Origin: Rhizobiaceae bacterium
GTDB taxonomy: Bacteria; Pseudomonadota; Alphaproteobacteria; Rhizobiales; Rhizobiaceae
DNA: 64,000 nucleotides
Direction of reading: 5' to 3'
Assembly: GCA_019635795.1 (NCBI GenBank)
Contig: JAHBYV010000018.1
Location: 1 to 64,000, forward strand
Shown here in pieces: positions 17,427 to 28,075 of this stretch (the first letter of the stretch is position 1; each line of letters opens with the position of its first letter). A program made the position numbers and the translations under genes. A model generated the notes under the pieces. The model did not search any database. It was not told the DNA's origin and saw only the letters and a list, made by a program, of their open reading frames with translations.

Positions 17427-18551
17427 TCAATCTGCGCGTGTTATCCGAATAAGCGCCCCATCACTTTCGTCTGTAAGGAGAAAAATGGAGCCGTCGGGTG
17501 CAACGCCAACATCACGTATGCGCCCGAACGCATTGTCAAGAATGCGCTCTTCGCTAACGATTTCCCCGCTTTCGTCCCTGTCCAGCCTGACAAGAAGGCC
17601 GAATTTAAGCGATCCTAGCAAAAGATCGCCGCGCCACTCGGGAAATTCGTCACCGCTGTAGCTGACCAGCCCGGACGGCGCGATGGAGGGATCCCAATAA
17701 TAAACCGGCTGTTCGTAACCCTGAGCTTCGCTTCCTTTGCCGATCTTCGCGCCCGAATAGTCGACACCATACGAGATCACGGGCCAACCATAGTTTTTTC
17801 CGGCTTCAGGCCGGTTAAGCTCATCGCCGCCCTTTGCGCCATGCTCTATGGTCAGCAAGCCGTTTGTTACAGAATCAAACGTCGCACCCTGAATGTTTCG
17901 ATGCCCCTTAGACCAGATTGAAGGGGCACCCTTTGCACCATCCTCGTATGGGTTGCCGGCAGGGATCGAACCATCTTGGTTTACCCGCAATACGGCTCCC
18001 GATTCGTCAAACATATCCTGTGCCCGTTCTGCTTCCCCGCGGTCGCCGGTCGTCACGAAGATGCTTCCGTCCGGTGCAAGTACAATGCGCGAACCATAGT
18101 GCCTCGTGGTCTGCCCTGGCTTGCTTGAACGCAGCAAGACTTTGGGGTCTCGCAAAGCAAAGTCATTGCCTTCCTGAACAAGCGTTGCGCGAGCGAGTGC
18201 GGTTCCCGATCCGCCCTGCTGCGGTTCGGAATATGTCATGTAGACGAGGCCGGATTGTGCAAAATCCTGAGCCAGAGCCACATCAAGCAACCCGCCCTGA
18301 CCGCGCGCAAAGACTTTCGGAACGTTCTTTACGGATGTCGCTTTGCCATCCTTGTCGACGATCTTCATCGAGCCTGTGCGTTCAGTGACGATCATGCGGC
18401 CATCGGGCATGAAATCCATGCCCCAAGGGTTGCTTAATCCGGTCGCTACTATTTGCGCCGAGACGCGAACCTTTTCCGTCTGGAATTCCGTCGCTTGTGC
18501 ATTGCCTGACAACAGGAGGGCCAAGGCTGTCGCGTATGAAATCTTATGCAT
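17427..18551 (-). CDS. PQQ-dependent sugar dehydrogenase (soluble aldose dehydrogenase type)
   Basis: A 374-residue protein with a signal peptide (cleavage near AQAT, about residue 21), so it is periplasmic. The six-bladed propeller family of soluble quinoprotein glucose/aldose dehydrogenases (E. coli YliI type) is recognised by GLSNPWGMDFMPDGRMIVTERTG, the catalytic-His-containing GHRNIQGATFD, and the PQQ/calcium region EHGAKGGDELN followed by NYGWPVISYG. It oxidises aldoses in the periplasm and passes electrons to the respiratory chain when PQQ is supplied. Length fits the family. It is a single gene; no PQQ biosynthesis genes lie nearby. Confidence 0.9.
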   Translation of the reverse strand: MHKISYATALALLLSGNAQATEFQTEKVRVSAQIVATGLSNPWGMDFMPDGRMIVTERTGSMKIVDKDGKATSVKNVPKVFARGQGGLLDVALAQDFAQSGLVYMTYSEPQQGGSGTALARATLVQEGNDFALRDPKVLLRSSKPGQTTRHYGSRIVLAPDGSIFVTTGDRGEAERAQDMFDESGAVLRVNQDGSIPAGNPYEDGAKGAPSIWSKGHRNIQGATFDSVTNGLLTIEHGAKGGDELNRPEAGKNYGWPVISYGVDYSGAKIGKGSEAQGYEQPVYYWDPSIAPSGLVSYSGDEFPEWRGDLLLGSLKFGLLVRLDRDESGEIVSEERILDNAFGRIRDVGVAPDGSIFLLTDESDGALIRITRAD

Positions 18552-18791
18552 AAGGTCTCTTTACCGGTTTATTGTGTCATTGCGCAGAAAAGACGCTTGA
18601 GGAGAGGTAAAGTTCACTCAAATTGCAGTGAGCGGTGAGTATTTCAAATAGGCATGGAAATTTCGGCAGGCGCTGCTATATTTGAATCAGAGGATATGGA
18701 CGTGTCCGTTGGCTGACCGCCGCCGGGCCGTTTTTATTTTGTGCTGTTGGCAGGGCTGGAGAGATTGCCCGTTCGAGGAAAGGCCGAGCGA

Positions 18792-19265
18792 ATGATCAAG
18801 GTTCCAATGACGCAGAATGGCTTTGATGCGCTGAAGGAGGAACTCCGTTGGCGCCAGCAAGAGGAGCGTCCGCGTATTATTGAAGCCATTTCAGAGGCGC
18901 GCTCGCATGGCGACCTTTCCGAAAATGCCGAATACCATTCGGCCAAGGAAGCGCAGAGCCACAATGAAGGCCGCATCCACGAACTGGAAGACCTTATCGC
19001 GCGCGCCGAGGTGATCGACGTCTCCAAGCTTTCTGGCAGCAAGGTCAAGTTTGGCGCGACCGTTGTTCTCGTCGATGAGGATTCGGAAGAAGAAAAGACC
19101 TACCAGATCGTGGGTGATCAGGAGGCCGATGTGAAACTCGGTCGTATTTCCATTTCTTCCCCGATTGCGCGCGCGCTGATCGGCAAGGAAGTGGGCGACA
19201 CGGTCGAAGTCAACGCGCCCGGTGGCGCGCGCGGATATGAGGTTCTCGAAGTCCGCTACGGCTGA
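18792..19265 (+). CDS. greA: Transcription elongation factor GreA
   Basis: GreA binds the RNA polymerase secondary channel and stimulates cleavage of backtracked transcripts. The start at 18792 gives the usual length of 157 residues: an N-terminal coiled coil (1-75) with the catalytic acidic tip GDLSENAEY, and a C-terminal FKBP-like domain with [27 protein letters not shown]. The upstream in-frame extension was rejected since it lacks GreA similarity. The next gene, lpcC, begins 4 bases after the greA stop, so the two are probably one transcript. Confidence 0.96.
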   Translation: MIKVPMTQNGFDALKEELRWRQQEERPRIIEAISEARSHGDLSENAEYHSAKEAQSHNEGRIHELEDLIARAEVIDVSKLSGSKVKFGATVVLVDEDSEEEKTYQIVGDQEADVKLGRISISSPIARALIGKEVGDTVEVNAPGGARGYEVLEVRYG

Positions 19266-19269
19266 TTAC

Positions 19270-20367
19270 ATGGACAGCGCAAATGACGCCGGGGGCGATG
19301 ATGCTGCGGCGTCGATTGACCCCGCGCGCGTCGATGTGATCGCGCCGAATTTCAAAAAGCGGCTGTCCGGCGTTACCAGCACAATCATTCAACTCGTGCC
19401 GTTGCAGGCGCGCTCGCTCGGCATTGCTGTGTTGGGGCCGGGTTTGCCTTCATCCCTGCCACGTTTGCGCTGGTGGCAATTGCCGCGCCTGTGGTCGCGT
19501 CCGGCAAGCGGCAGGGCGCGCATCTGGCACGCGCGCCGGAATGTGGAGATGCTGGGCGGTCTGGTGCTGAAATGGCTCGGCGCGCCGCTCAAGCTGGTTT
19601 TCACCTCTGCTTCGCAGCGCCACCACAAGAAATGGACGAAATTCCTGATCCGCCAGATGGATGCCGTTATCGCGACCAGCACGCGAACGGCGGCGTTTCT
19701 GGAAGTGCCGAACACCGTCATCATGCACGGGATCGATGTTGCCCGGTTCAGCCCTGCGGCCGACCGCGCGGGTGCCATCGAGCATGTAGGGCTGGATAGC
19801 AGCAAGCTGTATGTCGGCTGCTTTGGGCGCGTGCGGCACCAGAAAGGCACAGACCTGTTTGTCGATGCAATGATTGCGCTGTTGCCCTCAAGGCCGCAGT
19901 GGTCCGCAATTGTTGCGGGGCGCGCTACCGCCGAGCATAAGACATTTGAGCAAGCATTGAAGGAAAAGGTCGCCGCTGCGGGCTTGAGCGAGCGCATTTT
20001 GTTCGTGGGCGAACATACGAACATTCCTGACTGGTATCGCGCGCTTGCGCTGTTTGTTGCGCCCCAACGCTGGGAGGGCTTTGGTCTTACGCCGCTGGAA
20101 GCCATGGCAAGCGGCGTGCCGGTGGTTGCTACGGACGTTGGCGCGTTTCCCGAACTCGTGGTGGATCACCGCACGGGGCGAGTGATGGCGCGCGATGATT
20201 TGGCTGCAATGATTTCTGCCGCTGCTTCATTGATGGACGATCATGCCGCGCGCGAGGCTGCGGGGCAGGCGGCGCTTGCTCATGTGCGGGAAAATTTCCG
20301 GCTCGAAGGCGAGGCAGCGCGAATTAATGCCGTTTACGATCGGGTTTGGTCTGCCGCTGAACGCTAG
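19270..20367 (+). CDS. lpcC: LPS core glycosyltransferase, LpcC-type (GT4)
   Basis: A 365-residue GT4-family glycosyltransferase. It closely resembles rhizobial LpcC, a mannosyltransferase of the lipopolysaccharide inner core: DVIAPNFKKRLSGVTSTI, IWHARRNVEML, KLVFTSASQRHH, VIMHGIDVARF, FGRVRHQKGTDLF, and the nucleotide-sugar E-x7-E motif in EGFGLTPLEAMASGVPVVATD. It is cytosolic and acts at the inner membrane. The counterpart in Brucella is the core mannosyltransferase WadC. The start ATG at 19270 lies 4 bases after the greA stop; an alternative further upstream would lie within greA. Its 3' end overlaps the convergent lrp gene by 4 bases. Confidence 0.88.
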   Translation: MDSANDAGGDDAAASIDPARVDVIAPNFKKRLSGVTSTIIQLVPLQARSLGIAVLGPGLPSSLPRLRWWQLPRLWSRPASGRARIWHARRNVEMLGGLVLKWLGAPLKLVFTSASQRHHKKWTKFLIRQMDAVIATSTRTAAFLEVPNTVIMHGIDVARFSPAADRAGAIEHVGLDSSKLYVGCFGRVRHQKGTDLFVDAMIALLPSRPQWSAIVAGRATAEHKTFEQALKEKVAAAGLSERILFVGEHTNIPDWYRALALFVAPQRWEGFGLTPLEAMASGVPVVATDVGAFPELVVDHRTGRVMARDDLAAMISAAASLMDDHAAREAAGQAALAHVRENFRLEGEAARINAVYDRVWSAAER

Positions 20368-20843
20368 GCGTTCTCAATGGCAATCAAACCCTCGTCCTTA
20401 ACCTGCCTGATCGTTAGCGCGGTGCGAACCGTATCGACATTTGGTGTCGAGGTAAGCTTCTCGATCACGAAACTTTGAAAAGTAGCGAGGTCCGGCGCAA
20501 CGCAGTGCAGCATGAAGTCGGATTCTCCTGAAACCATCCAGGCTTCGCGCACAATCGGCCAGGAGCGCGTGAGGTCGGCAAAAGCCTTGAGCGCTGTTTC
20601 AGAGTGGTGGTGCAGGCCAACAAGGCAGAAGGCCACAACATCCGCTCCAAGCATGGAGGCGTTGAGCAATGCCCGATAACCCTGAATTACGCCCGCTTCT
20701 TCCAGTCTTTTGACACGGCGCAGGCAGGGCGGTGCGGAAATGCCAACCCGGCGGGAAAGTTCGATGTTGGTCATGCGCCCGTCATCCTGAAGCTCCCGCA
20801 GGATCTTCCAGTCGGTGGCGTCTAGATCCGCTTTTAGCGGCAT
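20364..20843 (-). CDS. Lrp/AsnC family transcriptional regulator
   Basis: A 159-residue Lrp/AsnC regulator. The N-terminal helix-turn-helix (LDATDWKILRELQDDGRMTN, then the recognition helix in SRRVGISAPPCLRRVKRLE) is followed by a RAM ligand-binding domain (about 65-150). Such proteins bind DNA as octamers and respond to amino acids or other small effectors. It is divergent from trxB with about 200 bp between the start codons, so it may control trxB as well as itself, but no site was identified. Confidence 0.93.
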   Translation of the reverse strand: MPLKADLDATDWKILRELQDDGRMTNIELSRRVGISAPPCLRRVKRLEEAGVIQGYRALLNASMLGADVVAFCLVGLHHHSETALKAFADLTRSWPIVREAWMVSGESDFMLHCVAPDLATFQSFVIEKLTSTPNVDTVRTALTIRQVKDEGLIAIENA

Positions 20844-21043
20844 GTTTTAAATCTCCGGGCGTTCGCGCAAGAATCTTTCGCTCGATCTAGACCAGATTGT
20901 CGCGCAATGGAACGGGTTCGACGCAAGCTTTCAGGGGATCATTAAAGGCAAGCCTTGCATGTGACGCATGGCTGCCCCATTTTACAGTCTCCGCACTGAA
21001 ACAGAGAATCTCGTTGGCCGGAAAGGCCGCAACAGGTGTTTCC

Positions 21044-22018
21044 ATGTCCGTCAAGCACGCGCCCGTTCTAATCATCGGTTCAGGACCGGCAGGATATACG
21101 GCTGCAATCTATGCAGCGCGTGCAATGCTCAAGCCGGTGCTGGTTGCCGGAATGCAGCAGGGCGGCCAGCTTACGATCACCACCGATGTTGAAAACTATC
21201 CCGGCTTTTCCCAGCCCGTGCAGGGACCGTGGCTGATGGACGAAATGCTGGCGCAGGCCAAGCATGTCGGCACGGAAATCGTCAATGATGTTATTACCAA
21301 TGTCGATCTGGATGTGAGACCGTTTCGCCTCACAGGCGATTCCGGCACCATCTACACCTGCGATGCGCTGGTGATTGCTACCGGTGCACAGGCCAAATGG
21401 CTTGGCATTCCGGGCGAGCAGACCTTTCAGGGCTTCGGCGTATCTGCCTGCGCCACGTGCGATGGCTTTTTTTACCGCGGCAAGGACGTGGTGGTTGTCG
21501 GCGGCGGCAACACTGCCGTTGAGGAAGCGCTATACCTCTCCAATCTGGCAAAATCGGTCACGGTCGTACACCGTCGCGCGGAATTTCGCGCTGAGCGCAT
21601 ATTGCAGGAGCGGCTGTTCGCCAAAGACAATGTGAATGTGATCTGGGACAGTGTGATTGACGAAATAGTCGGCACTGCGGGCAAACCTCCGCTCCCAGCC
21701 TATGCGACCGGCGTTCGTCTCAAGAACATCTCGACTGGCGCAGTGACGGAAGTGCAAACCGATGGTGTGTTCGTGGCGATTGGCCATGCGCCTGCGGTGG
21801 AACTGTTCGTCGGCAAGTTGAAGCAGAAGCCGAACGGGTATTTGTGGACCGCCCCGGATTCCACCCGCACAGATGTTCCGGGTGTGTTTGCGGCTGGTGA
21901 TGTTACCGACGACATTTTCCGTCAGGCAGTGACTGCCGCTGGCATGGGCTGCATGGCGGCGCTTGAGGCGGAGAAATATCTGGCGAGTCTTGAAGTACAG
22001 AGAGAGGCAGCGGAGTAG
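21044..22018 (+). CDS. trxB: Thioredoxin-disulfide reductase
   Basis: TrxB transfers electrons from NADPH through FAD to thioredoxin. The start at 21044 (MSVKHAPVLIIGSG) gives 324 residues, the family norm; the longer frame from 20897 runs through the promoter region. Visible elements: FAD motif GSGPAGYTAA (12-21), redox-active CATC (Cys136/Cys139), NADPH motif GGGNTAVEEAL, and the C-terminal FAD-contact segment GVFAAGDVTDDIFRQAVTAAG. lsrB follows 108 bp downstream on the same strand, the order known from rhizobia. Confidence 0.97.
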   Translation: MSVKHAPVLIIGSGPAGYTAAIYAARAMLKPVLVAGMQQGGQLTITTDVENYPGFSQPVQGPWLMDEMLAQAKHVGTEIVNDVITNVDLDVRPFRLTGDSGTIYTCDALVIATGAQAKWLGIPGEQTFQGFGVSACATCDGFFYRGKDVVVVGGGNTAVEEALYLSNLAKSVTVVHRRAEFRAERILQERLFAKDNVNVIWDSVIDEIVGTAGKPPLPAYATGVRLKNISTGAVTEVQTDGVFVAIGHAPAVELFVGKLKQKPNGYLWTAPDSTRTDVPGVFAAGDVTDDIFRQAVTAAGMGCMAALEAEKYLASLEVQREAAE

Positions 22019-22126
22019 GAACCGGTTTCGCGCGTCGTAGGGTCAATCTTTGGCCAAACTATGGTGCTTGCACAGAGATATATTGTTTGAGAGGCCCAGC
22101 AAGAGGCCGTTCGACGAGGGGACGAT

Positions 22127-23020
22127 ATGGCACTTGATTGGGATAAACTGCGCGTGTTCCACGCAGCCGCTGAAGCTGGCTCGTTTACCCATGCCGCCGA
22201 GACATTGAAGCTTTCGCAGTCGGCCATCTCGCGGCAAGTCAGTGCGCTTGAGCATGATGTGGGCGTTCCGCTTTTCAACCGCCACGCGCGCGGGTTGGTG
22301 CTCACCGAACAGGGCGAGTTGCTCTATCGCACCGCGCATGACGTGCTGATGAAGCTTGAAAGCATCAAATCACGCCTGACCGAAACTAAGGATCGGCCAT
22401 CTGGCCTGTTAAAGGTCACCACGACTGTCGGCCTTGGTGCAGGCTGGCTGACGGAACGAATGCCCGAATTTCTGGAGATGTATCCTGAAATTCAGGTGCA
22501 GCTCATTTTGGCGAATGAGGAGCTGGATCTGACCATGCGGCAGGCGGATTGCGCCATTCGGCTGCGCCAACCGCAACAACCTGACCTGATCCAGCGACGG
22601 CTGTTTACCGTCCATTTTCACCTCTATGCGTCTGCGGCATACATTGCGAAGCGCGGAATGCCGGAAAGCATTGACGATTTGAAGCACCATCGCATCGTTA
22701 CATTTGGCGTGCCGGTGCCTTCGCATCTGTCTGAACTGAACTGGCTGGAAACTGTTGGCGATTTCGAAGGCCAGCGCACGGCCACATTGCAGATCAATGA
22801 TGTGATTTCCATCAAGCGTGCAGTTCAGGCAGGGGCAGGGATTGCCATGCTTCCGGATTATGTGGCCAGCAGGGAAGCCGGGCTCGTGCAGGTGCTGCCG
22901 CAAACTGAGGTGCCGTCGTTCGACACATATTTCGCTTATCCTGAAGCGATGAAGAACCAGGCAAAATTACACGCATTCCGCGATTTCGTTATCAGCAAGG
23001 CACGGAACTGGTCGTTCTGA
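22127..23020 (+). CDS. lsrB: LysR-type regulator LsrB/VtlR
   Basis: A 297-residue LysR-type regulator with winged HTH at 1-65 (LDWDKLRVFHAAAEAGSFTHAAE) and a substrate-binding-like effector domain (about 90-290). The N-terminus, the segment MRQADCAIRLRQPQQ and the terminus ISKARNW are near-identical to Sinorhizobium LsrB; the Brucella orthologue is VtlR. These regulators control envelope/redox functions and virulence or symbiosis, and VtlR is known to activate abcR2. The gene sits downstream of trxB, and an AbcR-like RNA lies directly after it, as in those genomes. Only one cysteine (in ADCAIRL) is present. Confidence 0.93.
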   Translation: MALDWDKLRVFHAAAEAGSFTHAAETLKLSQSAISRQVSALEHDVGVPLFNRHARGLVLTEQGELLYRTAHDVLMKLESIKSRLTETKDRPSGLLKVTTTVGLGAGWLTERMPEFLEMYPEIQVQLILANEELDLTMRQADCAIRLRQPQQPDLIQRRLFTVHFHLYASAAYIAKRGMPESIDDLKHHRIVTFGVPVPSHLSELNWLETVGDFEGQRTATLQINDVISIKRAVQAGAGIAMLPDYVASREAGLVQVLPQTEVPSFDTYFAYPEAMKNQAKLHAFRDFVISKARNWSF

Positions 23021-23169
23021 TTGCAATCAGGCGGTGTGCTGAGGGCGTGTATATTGCATTGCGCAAAATTTGTGCTTGCCTATTTGCAATGCAGCATTTT
23101 CGGGCTTTTACTAGATCGAATGGTCTGGTCCTACCGAGCGGCCACTCGATTATGCCACAGCCAAGCGGT

Positions 23170-23192
23170 TTTTGCATAAAAGCGATGCAAAA
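23170..23192 (+). promoter_or_regulatory. Putative LsrB/VtlR binding site before abcR
   Basis: An 8-bp inverted repeat TTTTGCAT-N7-ATGCAAAA with the LysR T-N11-A pattern. Its centre lies about 55 bp before the inferred abcR start, where LysR recognition sites normally sit. A second inverted repeat TGCATTGC / GCAATGCA (23055-23062 with 23086-23093) lies upstream and shares the TTGCAT core. Confidence 0.5.
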
Positions 23193-23234
23193 TAGGTGCT
23201 TGTGAAATAAGCAGCAAACGCACATATATCGGTC

Positions 23235-23348
23235 ATCTCCTGAGCGCGTTCCTCCTCCCATTAGCGCTCGGTGAGTGTTCCCCTCTGGAGGTTGGCCCTA
23301 ACAGGCACTTCCAACAAACTCAGCCGGATCACTTGATCCGGCTTTTTT
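23235..23348 (+). ncRNA. abcR: AbcR (alpha-r15 family) trans-acting small RNA
   Basis: About 114 nt. It carries two anti-ribosome-binding-site stretches typical of AbcR: CCTCCTCCCA (23251-23260) and CCCTCTGGAGGTT (23281-23293). It ends in a strong rho-independent terminator: 9-bp stem AGCCGGATC / GATCCGGCT (23322-23330 with 23335-23343), 4-nt loop, then a T run. A TATATC -10 element lies at 23225-23230; the 5' end is inferred from it. AbcR RNAs use Hfq to repress many ABC-transporter and uptake mRNAs in Hyphomicrobiales. Position next to lsrB/vtlR matches abcR2 of Brucella and the abcR1/abcR2 locus of Sinorhizobium. Only one copy is seen here. Confidence 0.82.
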
Positions 23349-23439
23349 GTTGGTCGAGTGCTCACGTTCTGGTTGTGATTGCTGATCGCGCTCTATTGGC
23401 GTGAGTTCAACTCAGAATGGCAATCAGCCGGTGGCCTGC

Positions 23440-24399
23440 TCACATATAAAGCGTTGCGGGGTCCATTCCTTTATAGAGATGGGCAACCTGCTCTCCGTAG
23501 CCGTTAAAGAGCAACGTCGGTACAATCTCGCCGGTGTGCAAAACGCGTTCCTGCGCCTGACTCCAGCGCGGATGGGGAACCTGCGGGTTCACATTGGCCC
23601 AAAAGCCGTATTCGCTCGGCTGGATCGCTTCCCAAAGGCCGACCGGTCTTTCCGCGACAAAGCTAATCTTACGGATCGACTTGATCGACTTGAAGCCATA
23701 TTTCCAGGGAACGGCCAAGCGTATTGGTGCTCCGAACTGCTTTGCCAGCGGCTTGTCATATGCGCCGGTTACCAGCAGCGGCAGTTCATTCATCGCTTCG
23801 GCGATGGTCAGACCCTCCACATATGGCCAGGGATACAGGAAGTTGTTTTGTCCGGGAGCCATGTCCGGGTCCAGAAATGTTTCGAACCGCACAAATTTTG
23901 CCGATGATTGCGGCTCAACCGCTTCAACGAGCGATTTGAGTGGAAAGCCGGACCATGGGATTGTCATCGACCACGCTTCCACGCAACGATGGCGGTAAAG
24001 ACGGGTTTCCAAGGGGAATTTTCGCACCAGCTCATCGAATTCGAGTGTCATGGGTTTGGCGACCATCCCACCGATTTCGATTTGCCATGGCCGGGTCTTG
24101 AGCTGCTGCGCTTCCTGCGCAATCTCCTTATAGGTGCCGTATTCGTAAAAGTTGTTGTAGTTGGCGTTGATCTCTTCCGGGGTCAGCGAACGGTCCAGTC
24201 TATAGGCGTCATTGGGTTTGGCGGGATAAAGGTCTGCGGTGGGGTCAGATTCCGCCAGCACCTTGCGTGGCAAAAGACCTGCGCTTGCAGCGGCAATGCC
24301 CATGCCCGCCAAAATGGTGCGGCGGTTCAGGAAAACGGCCTCAGGTGTCGCAAGCTTCTCGTCGATCGCCCAAGCGGGACGGCGGTGAATAAAAGGCAT
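23440..24399 (-). CDS. msrP: Protein-methionine-sulfoxide reductase catalytic subunit MsrP (YedY)
   Basis: MsrP is a periplasmic molybdopterin enzyme that repairs oxidised methionines in envelope proteins. The start at 24399 was chosen because an AAAGGAGA ribosome binding site precedes it. The 319-residue protein has a twin-arginine signal (NRRTILAG, Arg26-Arg27) and the molybdenum-ligand cysteine in YRHRCVEAW (Cys139), followed by the sulfite-oxidase-fold sequence PWKYGFKSIKSIRKISFV. The usual membrane partner msrQ, which supplies electrons, is not adjacent: downstream lies the convergent abcR gene, upstream a different promoter. Confidence 0.95.
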   Translation of the reverse strand: MPFIHRRPAWAIDEKLATPEAVFLNRRTILAGMGIAAASAGLLPRKVLAESDPTADLYPAKPNDAYRLDRSLTPEEINANYNNFYEYGTYKEIAQEAQQLKTRPWQIEIGGMVAKPMTLEFDELVRKFPLETRLYRHRCVEAWSMTIPWSGFPLKSLVEAVEPQSSAKFVRFETFLDPDMAPGQNNFLYPWPYVEGLTIAEAMNELPLLVTGAYDKPLAKQFGAPIRLAVPWKYGFKSIKSIRKISFVAERPVGLWEAIQPSEYGFWANVNPQVPHPRWSQAQERVLHTGEIVPTLLFNGYGEQVAHLYKGMDPATLYM

Positions 24400-24448
24400 G
24401 AAACGTCTCCTTTCCCGCAATTTCGTCCCCACCATTACATTTGCTATT

Positions 24449-24489
24449 GAAAGGGCGGAAATTTGACCAAATGCGCCTTCCGCCCTTTC
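24449..24489 (-). terminator. Hairpin after the EF-G-like gene
   Basis: A perfect 12-bp inverted repeat GAAAGGGCGGAA / TTCCGCCCTTTC (24449-24460 with 24478-24489), 22 bp beyond the stop of the EF-G-like gene. It lacks a T run on either strand, so it may act as an mRNA-stabilising or imperfect terminator structure. Confidence 0.5.
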
Positions 24490-24510
24490 ATTACCTCCCG
24501 GCCTTGCCGA

Positions 24511-26559
24511 TCAGGCCGCTTTAGGCCCGTTCAGCACGTCGTCCGCCAGCCGGCCGGTCAACTCTGCCATATGATCGAATGTTGCCCGATAGGTGGCAAC
24601 GCCTGCTGTCGCGGAACGGAGCTCGATAATCAGGTCGCCAATTTCCGATTGCGGCATGGTCGCTTCAACAACATCCCATCCTGGCCAGCCTTCACGCCCA
24701 TCATAGCCCAGAATTTGGCCGCGCCGCTGGGGAACAAGTGCTGTAACCTTTGCCGTTGCCTCCGACGGCGTGAAAATTTCGACCTTCATGATCGGTTCCA
24801 GCAAAACGGGTGAGCAGGCCGCCATGCCCTCTTTCATCGCGAGCTTCGCGGCCATTTGAAACGCCATGTCTGAAGAATCGACGGTGTGGTAGGAACCATC
24901 CTGCAGATTGACGGCAATATCGACGACCGGGAAGCCGAGCGGCCCGGATTTAAGATAGTCCCGTACACCGGTTTCCACCGACGGAATATACTGGCGCGGA
25001 ACGACGCCGCCGGTAATCGTTTCCGTGAACTCAAACCCCGAGCCGCGCGGCAAAGGCTTTATATCCAGCACCACATCGCCGAACTGTCCGTGGCCACCAG
25101 ATTGCTTCTTGTGGCGCCCTCGCTGTGCGATCGATTTGCGGATCGTTTCGCGATAGGGCACCGATGGCTGGCGGCTTTCAATCGGAATCTGGTTACGATT
25201 TTCCAGCCGTTCCCGTACAACGCGCAAATGCATTTCACCGTGGCCGGAAAGAATGGTTTCGCCGGTCTCCTGATTGTGTTCGAGAGAAAGTGAAGGGTCC
25301 TCGTCCGCAAGCCGGTGAATTGCAGCCGACATCTTCACTTCGTCCTTGCGCTCTTTAGGGCGAAGGGCAAAGGCGAAAACCGGCTGGGGCGGCGAGAGTT
25401 TTACCAGCGGTGCCATGCCTGATTTGGCTGAGGTGAGGGTTTGGCCTGTGGCTGCACTGTCCAGCTTGCCCAGCGCAACCGTATCCCCCGCCGCGGCGCT
25501 CGCAACTTTTGTCTGTGATGAGCCGAGCAGCGTGTAAATGCCTGAAACCTTTACTGATTTATCGCCGGGTAGATATAGCTCAGCGCCGTCGCTGACGCTC
25601 CCCGACAAGATTCGCGAAACCGATAGCTTCCCACCATGCGGCGTGTGGATCGTTTTCATTGTTTGCACTACCGTTCCCGCATTCTCTGGCACGCCGAGAC
25701 GTCTGGCAGTAGCTGCAATGTCTGGCGCATCGTGCCGGATGGATTTGAGCAGGCGTAGCACGCCATTGCCTTTTTCGGCGGTGCCAATGAAGACGGGTGT
25801 GATTGCCCCATCCTGCAGGTCGGCGGTAAGGTCGTCGAATATCTCGTCTTTCGGTGGCTCCTTGTCCTCAAGAAGTTGTTCCATCAGCGTGTCGTCATGG
25901 TCCGCCAGGGTTTCCAGCATGTGGAAGCGCGCTTCTACTTCCCGCGCCTTCTCGTCACCCGGAATTTCGGTGATCTCGCTTTCGGCGAACTCACGCCAGA
26001 TATAAGCACGCTCAAGGGCAAGGTCGATTGAGCCGACCACGGAGCCGTCTTTTCGCAACGGGATTTGCCGCAAAAGAAGTGGGCGCGAGCTCGCCGGTTG
26101 CAGCAATTTCAGCACATCACGTACGCCGCTTGCCGTGCGATCAATCTTGTTCAGGAACAGGATGCGCGGAACGCCAAGCTCGTCCAATCGGCGCATGACG
26201 AGCTGCAAGGCGGGGATTTTCTTTTCGTCGGCCTCAGCGACGACAACGGCAACATCGCACGCGGCCAGCACCGGATCGGCTTCATATGCGAATTCGATGG
26301 AGCCGGGACAGTCGATGAAGGTCAGGCTTTCGCCCATGAAACTTGTGGTGGCTATCGTTGCCTCAACGCTCATGGCGTGCGCCCTGGCCTCGGCGCTGGA
26401 GTCAGCGATGGTACTTCCGGACGCGACCGCGTTTTGACGCTGGATCGCACCTGTTCGGGCCAGTATAGCTTCGAGAAGGGTGGACTTTCCGCTTGCAAAG
26501 GAACCGACAATGGCAACGCATTTCGGTCCCGTTCGCCTTCCTCCGGCGCGTTTTCCCAT
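24511..26559 (-). CDS. Elongation factor G-like GTPase
   Basis: A 682-residue relative of EF-G. The start at 26559 (MGKRAGGRRTGPKC) follows a GGAGGA ribosome binding site; the longer frame adds an unrelated leader. GTPase motifs are G1 GSFASGKST (19-27), G3 DCPG (83-86) and G4 NKID (137-140). Domains II-V follow (e.g. HKKQSGGHGQFGDVVLDI, domain IV). G3 reads DCPGSIEF rather than DTPGHVDF, and G1 departs from the AHIDAGKTT of canonical EF-G, so it is not the housekeeping FusA but an EF-G-like paralogue widespread in Alphaproteobacteria, with unclear role. Confidence 0.88.
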   Translation of the reverse strand: MGKRAGGRRTGPKCVAIVGSFASGKSTLLEAILARTGAIQRQNAVASGSTIADSSAEARAHAMSVEATIATTSFMGESLTFIDCPGSIEFAYEADPVLAACDVAVVVAEADEKKIPALQLVMRRLDELGVPRILFLNKIDRTASGVRDVLKLLQPASSRPLLLRQIPLRKDGSVVGSIDLALERAYIWREFAESEITEIPGDEKAREVEARFHMLETLADHDDTLMEQLLEDKEPPKDEIFDDLTADLQDGAITPVFIGTAEKGNGVLRLLKSIRHDAPDIAATARRLGVPENAGTVVQTMKTIHTPHGGKLSVSRILSGSVSDGAELYLPGDKSVKVSGIYTLLGSSQTKVASAAAGDTVALGKLDSAATGQTLTSAKSGMAPLVKLSPPQPVFAFALRPKERKDEVKMSAAIHRLADEDPSLSLEHNQETGETILSGHGEMHLRVVRERLENRNQIPIESRQPSVPYRETIRKSIAQRGRHKKQSGGHGQFGDVVLDIKPLPRGSGFEFTETITGGVVPRQYIPSVETGVRDYLKSGPLGFPVVDIAVNLQDGSYHTVDSSDMAFQMAAKLAMKEGMAACSPVLLEPIMKVEIFTPSEATAKVTALVPQRRGQILGYDGREGWPGWDVVEATMPQSEIGDLIIELRSATAGVATYRATFDHMAELTGRLADDVLNGPKAA

Positions 26560-26710
26560 GATTGTCCTCCACTCAATCCGGTTGATGAGCGGCGGCCATA
26601 TCATGACCACTGGCCTTATGGCCGTCGCATGGCGCTGCTATTTCGCAGCAGCCATGCGCCATCGTACATCTATGGCAATGGAGGGCAAGGGGTGGGCGTG
26701 ACGCTCACGC

Positions 26711-28012
<1,302 letters not shown>

Positions 28013-28075
28013 TTAACGTGTAGTCAAAACTGTGGCGGTAGGCTGGGCGCGCGTGTTGCTACAGCGAGGATTTCA

